From Flavobacteriaceae bacterium UBA1682 (GTDB taxonomy: Bacteria; Bacteroidota; Bacteroidia; Flavobacteriales; Flavobacteriaceae), in NCBI GenBank assembly GCA_002320285.1, contig DCKE01000005.1:387394-451393 (forward strand): DNA of 64,000 nucleotides, written 5' to 3'. A program made the position numbers and the translations under genes. Shown here piece after piece: positions 35,959 to 45,660 of this stretch. Each line of letters begins with the position of its first letter. The first letter of the stretch is position 1. The notes beneath the pieces are model-generated. The model saw nothing but the letters and a program-made list of their open reading frames with translations, did not search any database and had not been told where the DNA came from.

Positions 35959-38055
35959 TTATTTTAATAATTGATAGGCAATCAACGCCACTACATAAGC
36001 AAAGACCGTCATAAAAACCAATTGAAACATCGTCCATTTCCACGAATTGGTTTCCCTTTTCGTTATGGCAACTGTAGAAGCACACTGCATGGCAAATGCA
36101 TAAAACAACAATAGTGAAATACCCGTTGCGAAGTTAAATACCTTTTCGCCATCAGGTCTGACTTCCATAGCCATTCTGTTTTTGATGGTTTCCTCTTCAT
36201 CTGTCGATCCCACATTATATATGGTAGCTAAGGTTCCTACAAAAACCTCTCTCGCGACAAATGAAGTCAGCACAGCTATACCGATTTTCCAATCGTACCC
36301 CAATGGTTTAATTACCGGTTCTATACCTTTTCCTATTATACCAATATACGAATTTTCCAATTGATAACTGGCAACATGCTCTTCTAATTCTTCGTTAGAA
36401 TAATTCTGAGCTGCATATTTTTCTGCAACGATCTCTTCGGCATTATTAAACTTTTCTCCAGGACCGTGTGCTCCTAAAAACCAAATAATAATAGACAGTA
36501 CAAAGATTATTTTTCCGGCACCATATACGAATGCTTTTGTCTTTTCCAACATGGTCAACAAAACATTCTTAATGATTGGCATTTTGTATCCGGGCATTTC
36601 CACTACAAAATAGGTTTTTACTTCGGCTTTAATCACTTTGTTCAATACCCAAGCAGCGCCTAGAGCAGCAAAAAAACCTATGAGATAAAGCAATCCTAAT
36701 GTCAAACCCTGTAAGCTGAAAAATCCAAATAACTTTTGATCGGGAATTACCAGCGCAATGATGATGACATAAATAGGCAAACGCGCAGAACAGGTGGTAA
36801 ACGGAGTCACCAGTATCGTCAGCAATCGTTCTTTCCAGTTTTCAATATTACGTGCAGACATGATAGCGGGTATAGCACAAGCATTACCGGAAATCAATGG
36901 CACAACACTTTTTCCACTTAAACCAAAAGGACGCATAACCCGGTCCATCAAAAAGACGACCCGACTCATATAGCCCGTTTCTTCTAAGATGGCTATAAAC
37001 ATAAACAAAATCGCGATTTGAGGTATAAATGGCATGATTCCACCGATTCCTGGTATGATACCATCGGCCAATAAATCAGTCAATTTACCGGGTTCCATAA
37101 CCTCTTTAATCCAGCTACTCAAATTTGAAAAGGATTCATCGATAAAATCCATAGGCACACTAGCCCATTCAAATATCGCCTGAAAAATCAACAGCAGTAT
37201 CCCGAAGAAAATCAAATAACCATAAACTTTATGAGTTAAAACACGATCTAAACGACTGCGTAAATCCTTAGCCTTGGATGCATCAATACGGTATGCCTTT
37301 TTTAGGACATCGTTGATAAACTGATATCGTTTAACGACTTCCTTTTGTTGTAAGCGCTTGATATCATTTTCCTTATAAAGCAATCCTGATTTTTCAATCG
37401 CAGCGCGATCTAAAGATCCCAAATGCAAGTTTTGTGTAAACACCAACCACAATTTGTATAGAGGCTCCTGTGGAAAGGAAGCTTGCAATTGCGTAAAAAA
37501 GGTTTGATCGATCTGAGAAGCATTCAACGAAGGCTCTAAATCAATGTTCTTAAAATCGAGTATAGCTTGTTTTAAAGTATCTATTCCCTCTCTTTTACGA
37601 GCACTTATTAAAACGATTTTGGTCTTTAATTCGGATTCCAAGACAGCAATGTCCATTGAAATTCCTTTTAATTCCATTCTATCAGCCATATTAATAGCCA
37701 ATATCGTCGGTATGCCCAAATCTTTAATTTGAGTAAATAGCAGTAAATTTCGCTTTAGGTTTTCGACTTCCGAAACTACTACCGCCACGTCTGGATAGAA
37801 CTTGTTGTCTTTGTCCAACAACAAATCTGAAACAATTTGTTCGTCTACCGAGCTCGGATTGATACTATATGTTCCAGGAAGGTCAATAATCGTCGCAGTA
37901 GCATCATCCGACAACTTACTTGAACCGATCTTTTTTTCAACTGTAATTCCAGGATAATTACCTACTTTTTGGTTTAAACCAGTTAAGGCATTGAAAACCG
38001 ATGTTTTACCAACGTTGGGATTGCCGATTAAAGCAATTTTTAAATTTGATTTCAT
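35959..38055 (-). CDS. feoB: Ferrous iron transporter FeoB
   Basis: About 698-aa inner-membrane Fe(II) transporter. The N-terminal G domain has the P-loop GNPNVGKTS (11-19), the G3 motif DLPGTYS and the G4 motif NMAD. A regulatory helical region follows, then about eleven membrane segments with the two Gate motifs, including GNACAIPAIM with its conserved cysteine and the later TTCSARLPIYVIII. The ATG at 38055 replaces a TTG six bases upstream. It is directly downstream of feoA and upstream of the Cys-rich partner, forming a feoA-feoB-partner operon. Confidence 0.96.
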   Translation of the reverse strand: MKSNLKIALIGNPNVGKTSVFNALTGLNQKVGNYPGITVEKKIGSSKLSDDATATIIDLPGTYSINPSSVDEQIVSDLLLDKDNKFYPDVAVVVSEVENLKRNLLLFTQIKDLGIPTILAINMADRMELKGISMDIAVLESELKTKIVLISARKREGIDTLKQAILDFKNIDLEPSLNASQIDQTFFTQLQASFPQEPLYKLWLVFTQNLHLGSLDRAAIEKSGLLYKENDIKRLQQKEVVKRYQFINDVLKKAYRIDASKAKDLRSRLDRVLTHKVYGYLIFFGILLLIFQAIFEWASVPMDFIDESFSNLSSWIKEVMEPGKLTDLLADGIIPGIGGIMPFIPQIAILFMFIAILEETGYMSRVVFLMDRVMRPFGLSGKSVVPLISGNACAIPAIMSARNIENWKERLLTILVTPFTTCSARLPIYVIIIALVIPDQKLFGFFSLQGLTLGLLYLIGFFAALGAAWVLNKVIKAEVKTYFVVEMPGYKMPIIKNVLLTMLEKTKAFVYGAGKIIFVLSIIIWFLGAHGPGEKFNNAEEIVAEKYAAQNYSNEELEEHVASYQLENSYIGIIGKGIEPVIKPLGYDWKIGIAVLTSFVAREVFVGTLATIYNVGSTDEEETIKNRMAMEVRPDGEKVFNFATGISLLLFYAFAMQCASTVAITKRETNSWKWTMFQLVFMTVFAYVVALIAYQLLK

Positions 38056-38061
38056 CAACAA

Positions 38062-38292
38062 TTATTTTCTGATTTCTACACGTATTTCCTTAGCTAATTC
38101 TTTTCTAATAGCAATATGTGCCTCATTTATACATAGATAAATCGGATCGCCAAATGGTGCTACTTCAAGTAGTTCCACTTGATTTCCCGGCAAACATCCC
38201 ATCTCCAAAAGTTTCAAAGGAATGTGCTCCATATCGAAATCCATAATGGTTGCTTTTTGATTTTTACCCAATACGTCTAAGGTGATCTCCAT
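38062..38292 (-). CDS. feoA: Ferrous iron transport protein A
   Basis: 76-aa SH3-like cytosolic protein. Conserved positions are the LLEMGCLPGNQVELLEVAPF turn, the GDPIYLCI segment and the AIRKELA end. It is needed for or modulates FeoB function, probably by contacting its G domain. It is first in the leftward feo operon and ends 6 bp before the feoB ATG. Control by the neighbouring DtxR-type repressor is likely but no operator was identified. Confidence 0.93.
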   Translation of the reverse strand: MEITLDVLGKNQKATIMDFDMEHIPLKLLEMGCLPGNQVELLEVAPFGDPIYLCINEAHIAIRKELAKEIRVEIRK

Positions 38293-38395
38293 TTTTATTT
38301 AGATTTAATTCACTTTACAAAAATAAGTAATAAAAAAGGATAACCTAACATTCACACTTTTTTAATACCTAATTAACCTGTCTTTCTGTACTAAC

Positions 38396-39097
38396 TTATT
38401 TAGACTCATGCTTACTGAGCCACTTGATGTCCTCTAAAAGTTGTGTGACATTTTTTGCTTCTGGATCCGGTGTATCTAAATTCGTTCCATCATAAAAACC
38501 GCGAATGCGTCCTTTACCATCTACTAAAATAAAATTCTCGGTATGTACCATATCATACATTTCGTCGGGAGAACCGGTTTTAACCGCGAGATAGGATTGT
38601 CGCGCCAAATAGAAGATGTCTTTTTTATCTCCAGTAACTAAGTTCCATTTTTGATCGATAACTCCTTTCTTTAAAGCGTAGGCCTTTAAAACCGCTACAT
38701 TATCAATATCCGGTGTTACCGTATGAGACAACAATTTCACATCGGGCATATCCTTGATCTGATCTTGCAACCACACCATATTATCACCCATAATTGGGCA
38801 AATGGTCGTACACGTAGTGAAAAAGAAATCCGCTACATAAATCTTTCCTGCATAGTCTTTATTGGTAATGGTATCACCATTTTGATTGGCAAATTTAAAC
38901 GGCGCTATGATGTGTCTTTGCTTATTGGCTTCATGTTGTACTAAAGTATCTACCAATTCCGGATTTACCATAGATGGTGTATAAACCGGTAAAGCTTTAC
39001 GCCAAGCTAAAGCATTATAAAACATAATCATGATCCCCACACACAACAAAAAGAAAAACAAAAAGAAATAACGATATTTTTTAAAAAATGCTGCCAT
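38396..39097 (-). CDS. SCO1/SenC-family protein
   Basis: 233-aa membrane-anchored thioredoxin-like protein for copper insertion into cytochrome oxidase or for redox balance. One N-terminal helix (about 8-30) is followed by a periplasmic domain with the copper ligands C96 and C100 in TTCTTICPIM and H185 in DMVHTENFIL. Length and motifs are standard. It appears to be transcribed alone here. Confidence 0.93.
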   Translation of the reverse strand: MAAFFKKYRYFFLFFFLLCVGIMIMFYNALAWRKALPVYTPSMVNPELVDTLVQHEANKQRHIIAPFKFANQNGDTITNKDYAGKIYVADFFFTTCTTICPIMGDNMVWLQDQIKDMPDVKLLSHTVTPDIDNVAVLKAYALKKGVIDQKWNLVTGDKKDIFYLARQSYLAVKTGSPDEMYDMVHTENFILVDGKGRIRGFYDGTNLDTPDPEAKNVTQLLEDIKWLSKHESK

Positions 39098-39310
39098 AAT
39101 TATTTTTTTTGCGAATTTACGAAATGACTTGATAACAATAGGTTAAAATCAGTATAAAGGTTTTCAAGTAAGCCCATTGAAATAGGGAGCTTAGCAGTTT
39201 GACGTGCCGATGCCTCAAATAAAAAATGATGCTATTTTAAAAAACCCTGCTGTTTACCAATAAATTCATACTTTTGTTTGTGATCAATTTAATAAACTAA
39301 AAAAAACAAA

Positions 39311-41380
39311 ATGAATAAGAAGTTATTATTGTTTTCTGCTGCTGCGCTAGCTATGGTTGCTTGCAAGGATAAAAAGACAGAAGATGTAACAGCAGATGCT
39401 CCTGTAGAAAAGCATGGAATTGTTTTGGAGTATATGGATACTACTGTAAAACCTGGAGATGATTTCTTCAGATATGTAAACGGAACTTGGTATGACAAAA
39501 CGGAAATTCCTTCAGACAGAACCCGTTGGGGAAGTTTTGATGAGTTGAGAAAGAACACGGATATCGACGCCTTAGCTATTTTAAAAGAGGCTGTTGCCAA
39601 TACTAAAATCGATCCAAAATCCGATCAAGCCAAAGCCGTTGCCGTTTACGAAACGTATATGGATACGATTGCGAGAAACAAAAGTGGTGTGGATCCGTTA
39701 AAGCCGTATTTGGCAAAAATTGATGCTTTAAAAACATCAAAGGATGCTATCGCTTTGATTTCAGAGCTTTCTAAAGAGGGAAGCCTAGGTTTCTATAGCG
39801 CTTATGTTTATGCAGACGCCAAAGATTCTAACAAAAACACGGTTTATATCGGAACAGGTTCGTTAGGGTTACCAGACCGTGATTATTATATCTTACAAGA
39901 TGCAGATATGAAGGACAAACGTGAGAAATATGTTGCTCACGTAGCTAAAATGCTTCAAATCGTCGGAGAAACTCCTGATGCAGCTAAAAAAGATGCCGCA
40001 AAAGTTTTAAGTATTGAAACGACTATGGCGAAACCGCAATTGGATCGTGTAGAGCGCAGAGACGATAGAAAAACATACAACCCAATGAAGTTGGAGGAGT
40101 TACAGAAAATGACTCCAATTGTAGATTGGAAACAATATGTTAGTTCATTAGGTCTTAACAATTTAGATGTAGTTGTTGTCTCTGAACCTCGTTATATGAA
40201 AACTTTAGAAAGCATTTTAAAAACAACGGATATCAGCGATATCAAAGCGTATTTAAAATGGTCTTTAGTCAATGAATCTTCGGACAAATTGACTACTGCT
40301 ATCGAAAAAGCAAATTGGGAGTTTTACAGCAAAACCCTACAAGGCGCTGTGGAGCAACGCCCTATTGAAGAGCGTGCTTTAGCTGTAGTTAATGCTACTG
40401 TTGGTGAAGCCTTAGGTAAATTGTATGTAGAGAAAAAATTCCCTGCAGAAGCGAAAGCGAAAGCAAAAGCGATGATTGACAATGTTATTGAAGCCTACAA
40501 AGTAAGAATCAACAACCTTCCTTGGATGGCTGAAACCACTAAGAAAGGAGCGATTGAAAAATTAAACAAGTTTACCGTAAAGATCGGTTATCCAGACAAA
40601 TGGAAAGACTATTCTAAACTGAGTGTTAAGAAAGCTAAAGACGGGGGTAACTATTTTGACAATATGAGAAATGTATCTCTATGGCAAACCGACAGAAATA
40701 TAGAAGACTACGGTAAACCGGTAGACAAAACGCGTTGGGGTATGGCACCACAAACGGTGAATGCCTACTTTAACCCATCTTATAACGAAATCGTATTCCC
40801 TGCGGCGATTTTACAACCGCCTTTCTACGATTACAAAGCAGATGAAGCGATCAATTATGGTGGTATTGGTGCGGTAATCGGTCACGAAATCTCTCATGGA
40901 TTTGATGATTCTGGTGCGCGTTATGACTCTAATGGAAATCTTTCCAACTGGTGGACTGACGAAGATTTAAGTCGTTTTACTAAACTTGGAGATGCCCTAG
41001 CTGCAGAATACAGTAAATTGGAACCAATCAAAGGTTTTTTTGTAGATGGAAAATTCACTTTAGGAGAAAACATCGGTGATTTAGGTGGTGTTAATGCTGC
41101 ATATGACGGTTTACAATTATACCTAAAAGCAAATGGTAACCCGGGCTTAATCGATGGTTTTACTCCAGAACAACGTTTCTTTATTTCATGGGCTACGATT
41201 TGGAGAACAAAATCTCGTGATGAAGCACTTAAAAACCAAGTAAAAACAGACCCGCATGCTCCTGGTATGTATAGAGCTTATGTACCTCTTCAACATGTTG
41301 ATGCTTTTTACAAAGCCTTTGACATTAAAGAAGGTGATAAACTATTTATCAAACCGGAAAACCGCGTTCACATCTGGTAA
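39311..41380 (+). CDS. M13-family metallopeptidase lipoprotein
   Basis: 689-aa neprilysin/PepO-like zinc endopeptidase. Lipobox LAMVACKD (Cys 18). The zinc site is H525-E526-x-x-H529 in VIGHEISHGFDD, with the third ligand E586 in GENIGDLGG. Upstream the substrate-binding NAYFNPSYNEIVFPA motif is present. Length is typical for Bacteroidota M13 peptidases. It is expected to be periplasmic and anchored in the outer membrane, degrading small peptides. Confidence 0.95.
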   Translation: MNKKLLLFSAAALAMVACKDKKTEDVTADAPVEKHGIVLEYMDTTVKPGDDFFRYVNGTWYDKTEIPSDRTRWGSFDELRKNTDIDALAILKEAVANTKIDPKSDQAKAVAVYETYMDTIARNKSGVDPLKPYLAKIDALKTSKDAIALISELSKEGSLGFYSAYVYADAKDSNKNTVYIGTGSLGLPDRDYYILQDADMKDKREKYVAHVAKMLQIVGETPDAAKKDAAKVLSIETTMAKPQLDRVERRDDRKTYNPMKLEELQKMTPIVDWKQYVSSLGLNNLDVVVVSEPRYMKTLESILKTTDISDIKAYLKWSLVNESSDKLTTAIEKANWEFYSKTLQGAVEQRPIEERALAVVNATVGEALGKLYVEKKFPAEAKAKAKAMIDNVIEAYKVRINNLPWMAETTKKGAIEKLNKFTVKIGYPDKWKDYSKLSVKKAKDGGNYFDNMRNVSLWQTDRNIEDYGKPVDKTRWGMAPQTVNAYFNPSYNEIVFPAAILQPPFYDYKADEAINYGGIGAVIGHEISHGFDDSGARYDSNGNLSNWWTDEDLSRFTKLGDALAAEYSKLEPIKGFFVDGKFTLGENIGDLGGVNAAYDGLQLYLKANGNPGLIDGFTPEQRFFISWATIWRTKSRDEALKNQVKTDPHAPGMYRAYVPLQHVDAFYKAFDIKEGDKLFIKPENRVHIW

Positions 41381-41393
41381 TCCAACAAACACT

Positions 41394-41423
41394 AAAGGCC
41401 TTAGAATTGACTCTAAGGCCTTT
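41394..41423 (+). terminator. Rho-independent terminator after the M13 peptidase
   Basis: aaaggccttaga and tctaaggccttt form a 12-bp perfect stem with a 6-nt loop, followed by a T run, 14 bp beyond the stop codon. It separates the peptidase from the photolyase gene. Confidence 0.88.
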
Positions 41424-41465
41424 TTTTTATTAGGCTTTTTATTGAAAAAGCAGTATTTTCGAGCC

Positions 41466-42782
41466 ATGGAGCAAAGGCAGAAAATTAGTGTATTTTGGTT
41501 TAGAAGAGACCTGCGATTAGAAGATAACCACGGCTTGTACAGAGCCTTGAAGTCCGATTTCCCGGTTCTTCCCATTTTTATCTTTGACCCAGATATTCTT
41601 CAACGCTTTGAAGATCCTAGAGACCGCCGCATTGATTATTTCCACCAAGCCCTACAAGCGATACAGCAAGAATTGCTGCTGCAACAATCAGGGATTCGCT
41701 TTTTTCATCAAACGGTTTTGAGCTGTTTTAGCGAACTGATCGATCAATACGACATTCAAGAAGTTTATTGTAATACCGACTATGAGCCCGCAGCACTAAA
41801 CCGCGACGGAGCTGTGCGGTTGCTATTGAATTCAAAGCAAATTCCACTAAAGAGTTATAAGGATCAAGTGATTTTTGAGGCCAACGAGATTCTAAAATCA
41901 GATCAAACACCCTATACGATTTTCACTCCTTACTCTAAAAAATGGATCGAAAAACTAAAGGCGATTGACTATCAAAGTTTCTCGTCCGAATTGTTAAAAA
42001 TCAATTTTTTAAACTGGAATGCCCCATCGATTTTCCCCTTAAGTGAACTGGGATTTGAATCCACTGATGTCGTTTATAAGAAACCCAATCTCCTTGAGAT
42101 AGAAATTGAGCATTTTGAGAGCGTTCGAGAATACCCGATACTGGATGCGACTTCTCATTTAGGCATCGCATTGCGATTTGGAACCGTTTCGGTTCGCAGT
42201 TGTGTTAAACTGGGCTTAAGCACTAATGCAACCTGGCTTAAAGCACTGATCTGGCGCGGTTTTTTTATGCAGATTCTATACCATTTCCCAAAAGTAGAGA
42301 ACAGCAGTTTTAAATCGAAATACGATCAAATCGACTGGAGAAACGACGAAGAAGAATTTGCTAAATGGTGCTCGGGACAAACGGGATACCCGCTTGTAGA
42401 CGCAGGAATGCGCCAACTCAATAACACCGGACAAATGCACAACCGCGTGCGTATGGTTGTAGCCAGCTTTTTGACCAAACACTTACTTATAGACTGGCGT
42501 TGGGGTGAAGCCTATTTTGCGCAAAAATTACTAGACTACGACTTAGCCGCTAACAACGGAAATTGGCAATGGGCCGCAGGCACGGGTTGTGATGCTGCAC
42601 CTTATTTTAGAGTCTTTAATCCTCAAGCTCAATTAGAAAAATTTGATGCCGACCACCTCTACATCAAGAAATGGATTAGCGATTGGAATAGCAGTACTTA
42701 TCCAATGCCTATAGTAGAACACCGATTTGCACGCGAACGCGCACTCGATGCCTATAAAAAAGCTTTAAAAGATAATTTCTAA
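41466..42782 (+). CDS. phr: Deoxyribodipyrimidine photolyase/cryptochrome family
   Basis: 438-aa FAD enzyme that repairs pyrimidine dimers with light. The N-terminal antenna domain starts ISVFWFRRDLRLEDNHGL. The FAD-binding helical domain holds the WRGFFMQILYHF region, the AGMRQLNNTGQMHNRVRMVV motif and NGNWQWAAGTGCDAAPYFR. The ATG at 41466 is chosen since an earlier in-frame start would overlap the peptidase gene and the terminator. Its 3' end overlaps the convergent kinase gene by 18 bp. Confidence 0.93.
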   Translation: MEQRQKISVFWFRRDLRLEDNHGLYRALKSDFPVLPIFIFDPDILQRFEDPRDRRIDYFHQALQAIQQELLLQQSGIRFFHQTVLSCFSELIDQYDIQEVYCNTDYEPAALNRDGAVRLLLNSKQIPLKSYKDQVIFEANEILKSDQTPYTIFTPYSKKWIEKLKAIDYQSFSSELLKINFLNWNAPSIFPLSELGFESTDVVYKKPNLLEIEIEHFESVREYPILDATSHLGIALRFGTVSVRSCVKLGLSTNATWLKALIWRGFFMQILYHFPKVENSSFKSKYDQIDWRNDEEEFAKWCSGQTGYPLVDAGMRQLNNTGQMHNRVRMVVASFLTKHLLIDWRWGEAYFAQKLLDYDLAANNGNWQWAAGTGCDAAPYFRVFNPQAQLEKFDADHLYIKKWISDWNSSTYPMPIVEHRFARERALDAYKKALKDNF

Positions 42783-44768
42783 GGTAACGCCCTTGCCTAC
42801 TGCCGCATCCAGTATGAGTTCACCTCCGATTTCAGCTATGCGCTCAGATAGATTCTTAAAACCCAAACCGCGCTTGATCTTTTGGATATCAAAACCGATT
42901 CCATCATCAGAAATACGCAATATGGTCTTATCCTCTAATTTGAGCATATAAATAGTGCATTGCTTGGCTCGGGAGTATTTATTGACATTTTGTAAAACCT
43001 CTTGAAGTATACGATATAAATGCATTTTTACTTCAGTCGATAAAGCACCCCAAACAACACCTCGATCAACAGACAATTCGAACTTCGTTCCAAATGAATT
43101 CTGCTGCATTTCAATTAATTTCTTAACTACCTCCTCAAAAGTGGTATCCTCTAGAAATTGACGATCAGACAATTTGTGCGAAATGGTTCTAACATCTTCT
43201 TCTGCTTTGACTAATTCTTGAACCAACAAGTCTTTTCGCTGCACATCTTCACTGTCTAATTGCATTAAGTTAAAGCGGGTTGTGAAAATCCTATTGACAA
43301 TCCCGTCGTGCAATTCTTTAGCTATTCTAGTGCGTTCTTCCATTTTGGCTTCTTGAGTTTTGTGCTGCTGGTCGATAATCAACTGATAAATTTGCTGATT
43401 AGCCGCTTGTTGTTTCTGCTCCATAATCAAGCGTTTATTTCGTGAACTCAGCCTCAAAAGCAACAATAAAAACATTAAAAAACCCACACTGACTAAAGCC
43501 AAAAAGATGATCTTCCGATTTCGCTCCGCTAATCGTTCGTTTTTATTAATCATCTCTTCCGTCTCATAAGCAATTCGAGCAAACTTATTACGAGACGAAC
43601 GTTCTTTAGCTTGGATTTTCTCGAGTATTCTAACATATTCTCTCGTGAACTTACTCTTGTTTACGGCATCGTGTTCCACTAAAAACTTTAAAGCCTCTTT
43701 CTGATCATAATCGCTTTTGATAGATAGGGCCAAATCATATGCATCATAAATATACTGTAGGCCCGTTCCGATCTGATTTTTGTTAAAATAATATTCCCCA
43801 ATGGTCAGTTTACTAGTGATAACCTCTTGAGGAGTTCCATTTTTTAAACGGATCGCTTCCGCCTTTTTCAGATCTCCGAGCACCCCCACGGTATCGTTAA
43901 CTTGCATACGAGTGAAACTGATATTATTCAGTAGCGCTGAATAGATAGCCGGATTATTTTCATCAATTCCAGCAACATCCAAACCCTTTTGATAGTATTC
44001 TATCGCTTTTTCAAATTCTTTATGAACTTCATAAGCTCCCCCAAAATTATTGTACAGAGCGCCATATGCCAAAACCAATTTCGAAGAATCAAAACTTCCT
44101 TCAGCATTCATCTTTTGTAGTTCTCTTTGAGTCAACTGGTAATAACTAATGGATTCTTCGAAGGAGTTCAACTCACACAAAACCAAGCCCAACAATTGAT
44201 AACTCTCATAAACCATCATCGGACTTTGCTTATTACTAGCATACCTCAACGCTCGAATCGTCTCTACTTCCGCATCGGTATAGAAACCAAAATCATATAA
44301 TATAGACGCTTTAGCAAGTGACATTTCCGCAATCTTAATCGAATCGTTGAGCGCCGTATACCATTTCCCAGATTGCTGATAAAAAAAGTAGGTACTATCA
44401 AATTGCATTTTACTTTCGTAGTAATCTCCCAGACTTTCAAATGTTTTGGCTAAAGTCAAAGAATCTGATTCCTCTTTTGAAAATGCCCTTACACGATTGA
44501 GTATTTTTAGAGACCGCGATTCCCCTTCCTCATCAAATCTCAAAGCCAACTCCAAGAGATACGCCCTTGAAGTATCCGAATTTTCACTATCCATTGCATC
44601 GTTAAACAAACAGTTTAAAAGACCCTCTTTTTCAGAACTGGATAGTTCTTTCAGATCCATTTGATCTAGAAATTGAGTGTTTTTAATCAAATCTTTCTTG
44701 GATTTACCACAAGAGATCGCTAATATTAGAAAAAGGACCACACCTATACCATATTTATAAAAACTCAT
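42765..44768 (-). CDS. TPR-containing sensor histidine kinase (HPK7/NarX-like)
   Basis: 667-aa sensor, a paralogue of the kinase at 25787. The N-terminal signal ends in LILAISCGKS, a lipobox-like segment. A TPR region (about 40-380) includes YEVHKEFEKAIEYYQKGL. The membrane helix is near 415-437. The HisKA_3 box RTRIAKELHDGIVNR has phosphoacceptor H487, and the HATPase domain ends with GLGFKNLSERIAEIGG. The response regulator is encoded divergently 158 bp away at 44927 and is the likely partner. Confidence 0.9.
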   Translation of the reverse strand: MSFYKYGIGVVLFLILAISCGKSKKDLIKNTQFLDQMDLKELSSSEKEGLLNCLFNDAMDSENSDTSRAYLLELALRFDEEGESRSLKILNRVRAFSKEESDSLTLAKTFESLGDYYESKMQFDSTYFFYQQSGKWYTALNDSIKIAEMSLAKASILYDFGFYTDAEVETIRALRYASNKQSPMMVYESYQLLGLVLCELNSFEESISYYQLTQRELQKMNAEGSFDSSKLVLAYGALYNNFGGAYEVHKEFEKAIEYYQKGLDVAGIDENNPAIYSALLNNISFTRMQVNDTVGVLGDLKKAEAIRLKNGTPQEVITSKLTIGEYYFNKNQIGTGLQYIYDAYDLALSIKSDYDQKEALKFLVEHDAVNKSKFTREYVRILEKIQAKERSSRNKFARIAYETEEMINKNERLAERNRKIIFLALVSVGFLMFLLLLLRLSSRNKRLIMEQKQQAANQQIYQLIIDQQHKTQEAKMEERTRIAKELHDGIVNRIFTTRFNLMQLDSEDVQRKDLLVQELVKAEEDVRTISHKLSDRQFLEDTTFEEVVKKLIEMQQNSFGTKFELSVDRGVVWGALSTEVKMHLYRILQEVLQNVNKYSRAKQCTIYMLKLEDKTILRISDDGIGFDIQKIKRGLGFKNLSERIAEIGGELILDAAVGKGVTLEIIF

Positions 44769-44926
44769 AACACCTACATATCAATTCTTTTCGCCGCAAA
44801 AATAAGCATAAAAAATCTTGATTATGTACTGGTTTTCCCTATTAATTTAGCTATCTTTATACTGTCTTATGGAATTAGTTTTACTTAAAATTAACTATTC
44901 TACAATTTCATCCCCAAATCATAACC

Positions 44927-45583
44927 ATGAATATCTTAATCGTCGATGATCACCCTCTAACTGTTGAAGGCTATCATTTTTCAATAGCGAAGCATCCTGC
45001 CTTTCTTGATAACGCTCGTTTCTCAAAAGCATATAATTGCGAAAGTGCCTATCAGCTGGTCAACGAATCCAAAGAACGACAAATGCCCTTTGACCTGGCA
45101 GTGATCGATTTTGGCTTACCCGCTTATGAAGAAAAAAATATCAAAGACGGTTCTTATTTGGCTCGATATATCATGGAGTTTCTACCGGAATGTAAAGTAG
45201 CGATTATCACAGCACATACCGAGGTTATTATTATTTATGATGTGATCAAAAACACCCGACCACATGCTTTGGTAGTTAAAAATGACATCACTCCAACGAA
45301 TCTTCCACTACTGTTGCTCAAAATCTTAGACGGAGAACAATTTCAAAGCGAAACCGTAAAAAAGTGCAATCAAGAAATTTGGAAAAAAGAATTGATGCTT
45401 GACGACAATAATCGTCTGATTCTGCTCTATTTATCAAAAGGCAATAAACTCAATGATCTGCATTTATTAATTCCACTTGCACCCGCAACCTTAAAGAAAA
45501 GAATCAACAAAATGAAAGAAGCCTTTAATGTTTCCGATACGTATAGTCTGATTCAGCAAGCGTTTAAACAGGGTTTTGTATAG
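44927..45583 (+). CDS. NarL-like response regulator with divergent output domain
   Basis: 218-aa regulator. The receiver starts MNILIVDDHPLTVEGY, with phosphoacceptor D61 in LAVIDFGLPA and K in LVVKNDIT. The C-terminal domain aligns with the LuxR-type helix-turn-helix of the other three regulators (LILLYLSKGNKLNDLHLLIP and KRINKMKEAFNV), but the recognition region is much changed, so its DNA target probably differs. It is divergent from its likely kinase at 42765-44768. Confidence 0.85.
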   Translation: MNILIVDDHPLTVEGYHFSIAKHPAFLDNARFSKAYNCESAYQLVNESKERQMPFDLAVIDFGLPAYEEKNIKDGSYLARYIMEFLPECKVAIITAHTEVIIIYDVIKNTRPHALVVKNDITPTNLPLLLLKILDGEQFQSETVKKCNQEIWKKELMLDDNNRLILLYLSKGNKLNDLHLLIPLAPATLKKRINKMKEAFNVSDTYSLIQQAFKQGFV

Positions 45584-45606
45584 TCTAACCTCCTTTCAAA
45601 CTAATA

Positions 45607-45642
45607 AAAAAGGCCTATATCATGGAAGATACAGGCCTTTTT
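45607..45642. terminator. Bidirectional terminator between response regulator and acnA
   Basis: aaaaaggcctatatc and gatacaggccttttt form a 15-bp stem with one wobble and A and T runs on the two sides. It lies between two convergent genes, 24 bp after one stop and 18 bp from the other. Confidence 0.85.
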
Positions 45643-45660
45643 ACTTGATTATTTGCGGTA

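Noticed and set aside
41256..41465. Longer N-terminus for the photolyase
   Set aside because: It would overlap the M13 peptidase and the terminator; the canonical photolyase start is at 41466.
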